Source: Thermomicrobiales bacterium (GTDB lineage Bacteria; Chloroflexota; Chloroflexia; Thermomicrobiales; UBA6265). Taken from it: a DNA stretch of 6,638 bases. Below the pieces are notes generated by a model. The model did no database searches. It had not been told where the DNA came from and saw only the letters and a program-made list of their open reading frames with translations. This document shows positions 1-3,699 of the stretch, piece after piece. Both the position numbers and the translations under genes were made by a program. Position 1 is the first letter of the stretch; every line of letters begins with the position of its first letter. Location: the NCBI GenBank assembly GCA_020847015.1, contig JADLCW010000158.1:1-6638 (forward strand), written 5' to 3'.

Positions 1-126
1 GCGCTGGATGTTGGCGAGGTCAACGTCGGTCAGTTCGACGTGACGATCCCAGGGCATCAGTGGCTCCGGCTCATGCTCCTCTACCGTCCCACCCGTGCCG
101 ATGATGGGCGTGCTGGGGGAGATCAC
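1..126 (-). CDS. Acidic hypothetical phage protein, 3' partial at left edge
   Basis: A minus-strand frame starting GTG at 126 stays open to the window edge, giving 42 codons. It reads (M)ISPSTPIIGTGGTVEEH, then EPEPLMPWDRHVEL and TDVDLANIQR. The composition (proline- and acid-rich lead, then an amphipathic acidic segment) looks like a real protein and not a shadow. The GTG overlaps the stop of the 61-residue gene as GTGA, so the two are probably translated together. An AGAGCGGA lies just upstream. There is too little sequence to assign a function, and I do not recognise the family. Confidence 0.6.
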   Translation of the reverse strand, partial: MISPSTPIIGTGGTVEEHEPEPLMPWDRHVELTDVDLANIQR

Positions 127-308
127 GTAGTCCGCTCTGCACGTTGTAGGAACGTGATGAGCAGGAACTTCGTTGACAGCGCGCCGGACCACCCGCCGAA
201 TCGGTGTTCGCGTTCCCATGCCCACACGAACCGACCGAGCACCGCGCGGAAACGCCAACGACCAACTTCGAGGATCAGGCTCTTTCGTCTCCCGCGTTTG
301 ATCGACAT
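123..308 (-). CDS. 61-residue basic hypothetical phage protein
   Basis: I do not recognise the family. The protein begins MSIKRGRRKSLILEVGRWRF, continues with an aromatic, basic middle (RAVLGRFVWAWEREHRF) and ends GALSTKFLLITFLQRAERTT. The alternating basic and aromatic residues suggest a small nucleic-acid-binding or membrane-surface protein, but this is only an impression; no zinc ligands or clear membrane span are present. The start is firmly placed by AAGGAGG at 5 nt. The stop overlaps the GTG start of the next gene as GTGA, the same coupling style as the tail genes. That supports reading it as a resumption of the phage operon beyond the HNH-AP2 insertion. Confidence 0.68.
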   Translation of the reverse strand: MSIKRGRRKSLILEVGRWRFRAVLGRFVWAWEREHRFGGWSGALSTKFLLITFLQRAERTT

Positions 309-313
309 CGCCG

Positions 314-320
314 CCTCCTT
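314..320 (-). promoter_or_regulatory. Perfect AAGGAGG ribosome binding site of the 61-residue gene
   Basis: CCTCCTT on the plus strand reads AAGGAGG on the minus strand, 5 nt before the ATG at 308. It settles the start at 308 rather than the GTG at 332, which would place this site inside the coding region. It is the strongest such site in the window. Confidence 0.8.
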
Positions 321-326
321 CACCGC

Positions 327-347
327 AAACACTACTTAGTTGTGTTT
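327..347. promoter_or_regulatory. Imperfect palindrome, operator- or hairpin-like
   Basis: AAACAC (327-332) and GTGTTT (342-347) are exact inverted repeats around a 9-nt centre. The element sits 7-27 nt upstream of the AAGGAGG site of the minus-strand 61-residue gene. It could be a repressor operator or a weak RNA hairpin; no binding protein can be named. Confidence 0.35.
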
Positions 348-399
348 AATTCCACGCCATCGGCAGGCAGGCTAATTTTAACCCATAACCTGACAGAAA

Positions 400-408
400 T
401 GGTATAAT
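400..408 (+). promoter_or_regulatory. Extended -10 promoter of the HNH-AP2 gene
   Basis: TGGTATAAT is a perfect TATAAT preceded by the TGN extended -10 element. No good TTGACA lies 17 bp upstream; the best candidate is TTAACC (378-383) at a 19-bp spacer. Expected transcription start is near A415, leaving a leader of about 63 nt. Confidence 0.7.
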
Positions 409-415
409 TCGGGCA

Positions 416-451
416 CGGCAAAGCCGGAGCATGGTTGCACCCACCTCCGGC
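416..451 (+). promoter_or_regulatory. Structured 5' leader with two mutually exclusive hairpins
   Basis: Two stems share the segment GCCG. A small perfect hairpin CGGC-AAA-GCCG spans 416-426. A larger stem pairs GCCGGAG (423-429) with CTCCGGC (445-451) across a 15-nt loop. Only one can form at a time. The larger stem ends 14 nt before the AAAGGA ribosome binding site (465-470). Pairing is direct from sequence; any regulatory role is inferred. Confidence 0.45.
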
Positions 452-464
452 ACGACACCCCAAG

Positions 465-470
465 AAAGGA
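465..470 (+). promoter_or_regulatory. Ribosome binding site of the HNH-AP2 gene
   Basis: AAAGGA with 7 nt to the ATG at 478. It decides the start. It lies inside AAGGACCTT (466-474), whose halves could pair weakly and mask it. Confidence 0.7.
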
Positions 471-477
471 CCTTGAG

Positions 478-1152
478 ATGCGCGACGATTCTACTCGGGT
501 TACGTTTGTTTGTCGTCGGTGCGAAGAACCCTTTTCGCTGAGTCTGGCCGAGGCGAGAAAACGTAGCGGTACGTACTGCTCGATGGCGTGCCGACGCCCT
601 CCCCAGATCATTCAACTTCACCCAACCGAACCGGGCGTGTCGATCATCGTGCTCGCAAACAACGACACGCCCGCCCTCATTTCGACGTGCGATGCCGAGC
701 GAGTAGCAACGCGGTATTGGCGTGCCTCCTACGAAAACAAACACTGGTACGTGATTAGCAGCGCATCGTCTTCCGGTCCACGTGTTTCGCTCCACCGCTT
801 CATCATGGATGCAGGTCCGAGGCAGATGGTTGACCATCGGTTTGGCGATGGGTTCGACAATCGCCGCGAGATGCTGCGCTTTTGCAACAACAGCCAAAAC
901 GGAGCCAATACCCCAAATCGAAAGCGGCCCACATCTGGATACTACGGTGTCTCCGTCGCCAATGGCGGGCTGATGTGGTATCGGAATCCATGGCAAGTCA
1001 TCATGAGAGTTCATGGGAAGGTGACCTATCTCGGGAGATATGCAACGGCAGAAGAGGCGGCACGTGTCTATGACGCAAAGGCACGCGAGGTTTACGGCGA
1101 GTTCGCAACGCTCAATTTCCCTGATGAGGTTGAGCATGAGGACGCCGCCTAA
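478..1152 (+). CDS. HNH endonuclease with zinc finger and AP2 DNA-binding domain (homing-type)
   Basis: 224 residues. The N-terminal zinc finger uses C12-x2-C15 and Y-C34-x3-C38. The HNH_3-like core (about 103-141) shows VSLHRFIM, the metal/catalytic VDH (118-120), GDGFDNRR (123-130), LRFC and N-S-Q-N (138-141). The AP2 domain (about 152-214) shows SGYYGV, PWQVIMRVHGK, YLGRYATAEEAARVYD and a closing FATLNFP. HNH-AP2 proteins are known in phages and bacteria as homing or free-standing endonucleases: AP2 binds the DNA target and HNH nicks it. Two positions differ from the usual VDHINGDxxDNRRxNLR pattern (F122 for N, M132 for N). AAAGGA seven bases before the ATG fixes the start. It is the only plus-strand gene, has its own promoter, and is visibly more AT-rich in codon choice than its neighbours, which suggests recent transfer into the phage operon. 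Confidence 0.9.
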   Translation: MRDDSTRVTFVCRRCEEPFSLSLAEARKRSGTYCSMACRRPPQIIQLHPTEPGVSIIVLANNDTPALISTCDAERVATRYWRASYENKHWYVISSASSSGPRVSLHRFIMDAGPRQMVDHRFGDGFDNRREMLRFCNNSQNGANTPNRKRPTSGYYGVSVANGGLMWYRNPWQVIMRVHGKVTYLGRYATAEEAARVYDAKAREVYGEFATLNFPDEVEHEDAA

Positions 1153-1157
1153 CGCCT

Positions 1158-1472
1158 TCACGCCGCCGCCCCCGGTCCGCCCGTGCCGACGAACCAGTTC
1201 ACGCACGCCCTCGCGTGGAACACGCTGTAGCTGACGAGCGAGAGCACGTAGATCACCTTCGCCAGCGGCGGCGCGGTCACGGTAAAGTCGATCCAATCGA
1301 GCGCCCAATAGACGGCGAGCATCGCCAGCCAGAGCGCCTTGCTGCCCACCCAATCCCGCACCACCAGCCGCCACGGATCGTCTCCCGCCGTCTTGAGCAG
1401 CGCCCAGGCGAAGACGTAGGCGATCCCGGCGTTCGCGGCGAGCAACACCCATGTCGCATCCTGGATCGTCAT
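1158..1472 (-). CDS. Small multi-span membrane protein (possible holin)
   Basis: 104 residues with about three hydrophobic segments: 7-27 (TWVLLAANAGIAYVFAWALL), 43-60 (GSKALWLAMLAVYWALDW) and 68-88 (PPLAKVIYVLSLVSYSVFHA). Charged loops (KTAGDDPWRLVVRDW) separate them and the tail is short and Gly/Ala-rich. It is rich in tryptophan. Size, topology and position after the tail genes fit a phage holin, but many small phage membrane proteins look the same and no endolysin is in view. The start is well supported by AAGGAG five bases upstream (1478-1483) and an ATGA overlap with the preceding gene. The stop lies only 5 nt from the stop of the convergent HNH-AP2 gene, leaving no room for a terminator. 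Confidence 0.72.
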   Translation of the reverse strand: MTIQDATWVLLAANAGIAYVFAWALLKTAGDDPWRLVVRDWVGSKALWLAMLAVYWALDWIDFTVTAPPLAKVIYVLSLVSYSVFHARACVNWFVGTGGPGAAA

Positions 1473-1663
1473 GACGGCTCCTTATCGTGGTGCGCCGGGG
1501 GCCGGAGCGCGTCGGCGATGGACGGGCGGTCCGGCGGTTGCCGTCGCCGCAGGTCGGTTTGCAGCATCGCGACCTGCGTGTTGGTGCGCATCCGGTGCTG
1601 CAAGGGGTCGGTCTCGTCCCGGCGATACTGGCCCGGCCGGAGCCAGCCGAGGAAGGCACGCAT
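1469..1663 (-). CDS. 64-residue basic hypothetical phage protein
   Basis: I do not recognise this protein. The longest frame here could be extended up to an ATG at 2053, but that extension overlaps the 72-residue gene and reads as low-complexity shadow sequence. Starting at ATG 1663 gives a one-base TGATG overlap with the upstream stop and an ATGA overlap with the downstream start, exactly the spacing seen elsewhere in this operon. The protein begins MRAFLGWLRPGQYRRDETDP, has a middle likely helix (QHRMRTNTQVAMLQTDLRRRQ) and a proline- and histidine-rich end (RPPAHHDKEPS). No membrane span is evident. There is no clear ribosome binding site, so re-initiation after the upstream gene is likely. 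Its last codons contain the AAGGAG site of the next gene. Confidence 0.62.
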   Translation of the reverse strand: MRAFLGWLRPGQYRRDETDPLQHRMRTNTQVAMLQTDLRRRQPPDRPSIADALRPPAHHDKEPS

Positions 1664-1881
1664 CAATGACCGGGGCCATCGCGTTGCCGCCGAAACTCCC
1701 GGAGCTCGTCCGCGTCGCGCTCCTGCATCTTGGACAGCATCGCCCGCTCGGTGTCGATGATGTCGTCGATCCGTGCGCGGAGCTCTCGGTTGTCTCGCAC
1801 CAGGTAGATGATCACGGCCGCCGCCATCAGGATCGCGACCGCCGGCCATCCGCCAGCCTGGTAGGCGTCCGTCGCGCTCAT
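1663..1881 (-). CDS. Small single-span membrane protein with coiled-coil tail (holin/lysis-accessory-like)
   Basis: 72 residues. A short polar N-terminus is followed by one hydrophobic span (about 12-28, WPAVAILMAAAVIIYLV), then a highly charged helical tail (about 29-67, RDNRELRARIDDIIDTERAML...DELREFRRQR) likely to form a coiled coil. The positive charges just after the span suggest an outside N-terminus and a cytoplasmic tail. Small proteins of this build sit near tail-tip or lysis genes in many phages and are annotated as holin-like or hypothetical; no sequence motif proves either. GGGA lies 8 nt before the ATG. The stop overlaps the next start as TGATG, so translation of the two is probably coupled. 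It is the first confident gene of a three-gene membrane/lysis-type cluster. Confidence 0.7.
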   Translation of the reverse strand: MSATDAYQAGGWPAVAILMAAAVIIYLVRDNRELRARIDDIIDTERAMLSKMQERDADELREFRRQRDGPGH

Positions 1882-1884
1882 CCG

Positions 1885-1998
1885 CTACGTCCCGCATCGC
1901 CATAACGGCATCCCCTGCATCGACGTGTCCATATCCCCATTTGTGGGGACGCGCATCCTCCCCACGCTTGCTAGGGTTAACGCGGCCATGCGACTCAT
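1885..1998 (-). CDS. Possible 37-residue ORF in the inter-operon gap
   Basis: A short frame that could begin at ATG 1998 (MSRMAALTLASVG...) or at ATG 1989. It ends TAG at 1885-1887, three bases before the start of the next gene. A GCGAGG sits directly before the first ATG and 9 nt before the second, which makes the second the better start. I do not recognise the product. Support is only position, spacing to the next gene and the SD-like site. An overlapping 20-codon frame (1878-1940) ends ATGA into the same next gene, so coding assignment here is uncertain and the stretch may be non-coding. Confidence 0.22.
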   Translation of the reverse strand: MSRMAALTLASVGRMRVPTNGDMDTSMQGMPLWRCGT

Positions 1999-2010
1999 CC
2001 TCGCGTGGTG

Positions 2011-2074
2011 CCGGGAGCGGGTGGGTCCGAACCGCCCGCTCCCCCGGTGTCATCCCCGCCGCGGCCGGGCGGGG
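2011..2074 (-). other. Two tandem GC-rich hairpins just after the tail gene block
   Basis: Immediately after the 202-residue gene stops, 2054-2060 can pair with 2068-2074 (7 bp, 7-nt loop). Then 2013-2024 can pair with 2032-2043 (12 bp with one G-U, 7-nt loop), extendable to 2011-2047 with a bulge. No T-tract follows on the minus strand, so this is not a standard intrinsic terminator. It could be an attenuator, an RNA-end protector or a pause site between tail and downstream genes. Confidence 0.45.
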
Positions 2075-2080
2075 TCGGCG

Positions 2081-2689
2081 CTAGACGTTCGCCCTGCGAT
2101 AGATCACCAGATACCCCCATTGATAGGTCGAGCCGCTGGTCAACGCCGTCCGGGTGTCGAGGTTGAACGAGGTCGATGACCGCGACGTTGGCCCGATCCC
2201 CGTCGTGAGCGACCGCGCGGCGCTGCTGTTCGGCGTGATCTGCACATCGAACGTCGCGCTCGGATACGGCGTAAAGAACGTGATGGTGATGAACGAGCCG
2301 GTCGCGATCCCCGTGCCCCCCGGTACGACCTCGATCTGCCCGCTGATGTCGTTGCCGGTGATCGATGCCGTGGCCGTGGTTCCGGCCGGCGCAAGCAGCG
2401 TATAACCGGGTTTCGGCCCTGCCGTCTCAATGCGTCCGGTGAACGGTCCCAGCGTGATCGTGGCGACGTCATCGTCCGCCGTGCCGCTGAACCCATTGGC
2501 GAAGACGAGGCGCTCGATTCCCGGCGCCAGCATCCGGTCACTGACCTGCACGCTGAGGCCCGTTGGGTTCCCGCCCCGTCCAGTCTGATCGATCCGGCGC
2601 GAGAGCTCCCGTTGCGGTTCGTACCCTAACGCCTCGCGCGTATGCTTCTCAGTCTCCATCGTCGGATCGATGATGCGCGGCGGTCTCAT
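2081..2689 (-). CDS. Small tail-fibre/receptor-contact protein with C-terminal beta-sandwich
   Basis: 202 residues. The first 40 or so are polar and arginine-rich (YEPQRELSRRIDQTGRGG), as in short attachment segments. Residues about 50-100 form a beta region (IERLVFANGFSG, VATITLGPFTGRIE). Residues about 104-197 resemble the head domain common at the ends of phage tail fibres: TATASITGNDISGQIEV, GIATGSFITITF, a YPSATFDVQITPN strand and a final YQWGYLVIYR. Inference: a distal fibre or tip protein attached to the preceding hub. The start is set by the ATGA overlap with the upstream stop and GGAG 8 nt ahead. It is the last of the three coupled tail genes and is followed by a 199-nt gap with GC-rich hairpins. 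It has no chaperone-like neighbour and no enzymatic motif. Confidence 0.7.
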   Translation of the reverse strand: MRPPRIIDPTMETEKHTREALGYEPQRELSRRIDQTGRGGNPTGLSVQVSDRMLAPGIERLVFANGFSGTADDDVATITLGPFTGRIETAGPKPGYTLLAPAGTTATASITGNDISGQIEVVPGGTGIATGSFITITFFTPYPSATFDVQITPNSSAARSLTTGIGPTSRSSTSFNLDTRTALTSGSTYQWGYLVIYRRANV

Positions 2690-3699
2690 GTCTCGATCTC
2701 CGCGTTGCCAACCAACGTCGCGACGCCGCTCTCCGCGTCCACCGACCGACCGGTCACGGAGACCAGATACATTGCGTTCGCCGATGCCGACCAGACCCGG
2801 ATGATGTCGCCCGTGCGGATTTCGGCCAGCAGCGGTTCGCGGTCGGAGAGTTTGAACGACACGGGGATCGTAGGCACGCCCCGCCGTTGCAGGTCGATCC
2901 GGGCGCGCGTCGCCAATGCCTGCGGACTCGAAAAGCCGTCGTACCGCGCCGTGCCCTGCCGGAGCCCATAGGTCTGCGCGCTGGCCGGATTGACGACGGC
3001 GGTTGTCGTCGCGTCGCGCCAGTTGACCTCGCCGCTTGCGACCAGCAGATCGTTGACGAGATTCGCCACGGTCGGCACGATCGACCCGCCCGCGATCTGA
3101 TAGCCCTCGGCAAGCACGACATCGCCGGTCTTGTCCTCACCCAACTGCCGCCGGAAGGCGAACGCCACCAGCCAGTCGTCATCGATCGTGACGTCGAAGG
3201 CGTGTTCGGATTCCCGCGCCAGACCAGTCACCACGTTGAAGAGATCGTCCGCGTTCCAGGTGCGCGCGATCGGGTCGCCGTCCGTGTCCGCCTGGATGTC
3301 GTCGTAGGGCAGGTCATTGACGGCCAGGTCGGCGAACGCGCGGAGCACATGCGATCCCGCCGGGGCGCTGGCCTGCCGTTGCGCCTTCTTTGTGCGCCGC
3401 TTCTTCATCGCCCCGGCCATCGACTCACAGACGAGCTCAATCGATGCGCCGTCGATGTTGATATTCGTTGCCTCGATCTTTCCGGCCCACGGTCCCATCG
3501 TCGGGTGATCGAACCGGACATACGTGCCGAGGTAGTCGTCAATCCCCAGTAGCCACGCTTCGCGCGCGGAGAGCATCGCGGAGAGCCGTCCGGCGTTCGA
3601 TGCGGGCCATGAGGCGGAGACCGAGGCGACCCGGAGTTCGCGTTTGTCCGACCACTGGCGGCCGGCGATGGTGAGCAGCGACAGTCCCGACGCGCCCAT
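2686..3699 (-). CDS. Phage tail/baseplate hub protein, gp37-like (gp27-type fold)
   Basis: 337 residues. In siphoviruses the gene directly after Dit usually encodes the tail-associated hub that closes the tube and carries the fibres. Consistent features are an N-terminal beta region ending in WAGKIEATNINIDGASIELVCE (residues 71-92), a basic linker (KKRRTKKAQRQ, about 99-109), and a helical/beta middle (about 150-225) with WNADDLFNVVTGLARES and ANLVNDLLVASG. The last third (about 240-310) has the hub-like series YGLRQGTARYDGFSS, ATRARIDLQRRG, VSFKLSDREPLL and GDIIRVWS. That series is typical of proteins labelled ReqiPepy6 gp37-like. No peptidase or lysozyme motif is visible, so it looks purely structural. 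The start overlaps the upstream stop (TAATG), with GAGGGG 11 nt ahead. The end overlaps the next start (ATGA). Tail role is confident; the precise family is moderately so. Confidence 0.8.
   Translation of the reverse strand: MGASGLSLLTIAGRQWSDKRELRVASVSASWPASNAGRLSAMLSAREAWLLGIDDYLGTYVRFDHPTMGPWAGKIEATNINIDGASIELVCESMAGAMKKRRTKKAQRQASAPAGSHVLRAFADLAVNDLPYDDIQADTDGDPIARTWNADDLFNVVTGLARESEHAFDVTIDDDWLVAFAFRRQLGEDKTGDVVLAEGYQIAGGSIVPTVANLVNDLLVASGEVNWRDATTTAVVNPASAQTYGLRQGTARYDGFSSPQALATRARIDLQRRGVPTIPVSFKLSDREPLLAEIRTGDIIRVWSASANAMYLVSVTGRSVDAESGVATLVGNAEIET

Larger units (their letters stand above)
309..477. other. AT-rich divergent intergenic control region
   Basis: 169 nt between the starts of the minus-strand 61-residue gene and the plus-strand HNH-AP2 gene. 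It is the least GC-rich stretch of the window. It holds the plus-strand extended -10 promoter, the leader hairpins, the AAACAC/GTGTTT inverted repeat and both ribosome binding sites. A TAAAAT hexamer reads on the minus strand (375-380) and could be a -10 for the 61-residue gene, but no matching -35 is visible. Confidence 0.6.

Noticed and set aside
40..339. Plus-strand 99-codon frame at the left end
   Set aside because: It lies opposite the 61-residue gene with its perfect AAGGAGG site and the acidic gene. It has no ribosome binding site and an Arg/His/Pro-rich shadow composition.
931..1119. AP2 domain read as a plant-type transcription factor
   Set aside because: AP2 fused behind an HNH core is a known phage/bacterial endonuclease arrangement, and nothing else here suggests a eukaryote.
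1140..1175. Bidirectional terminator between the convergent HNH-AP2 and membrane genes
   Set aside because: Only 5 nt separate the stops, and no stem followed by a T-run is present on either strand.
346..1659. Long minus-strand open frame of 437 codons opposite the HNH-AP2 gene
   Set aside because: It is antisense to a gene with clear zinc-finger, HNH and AP2 motifs and also overlaps three coupled minus-strand genes in another frame. Its translation has no recognisable domains.
1878..1940. 20-codon frame ending ATGA into the 72-residue gene, with a CRGC motif
   Set aside because: Too short to judge and 17 nt away from the nearest purine-rich site. It competes with the equally weak 37-residue frame.
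1469..2053. Long 194-codon version of the 64-residue gene
   Set aside because: The extension overlaps the 72-residue membrane gene completely and its extra residues look like shadow sequence. The TGATG junction supports the start at 1663.
2887..3552. Plus-strand open frame of 221 codons
   Set aside because: Antisense to the gp37-like hub gene; Arg/Val/Asp-rich shadow composition.
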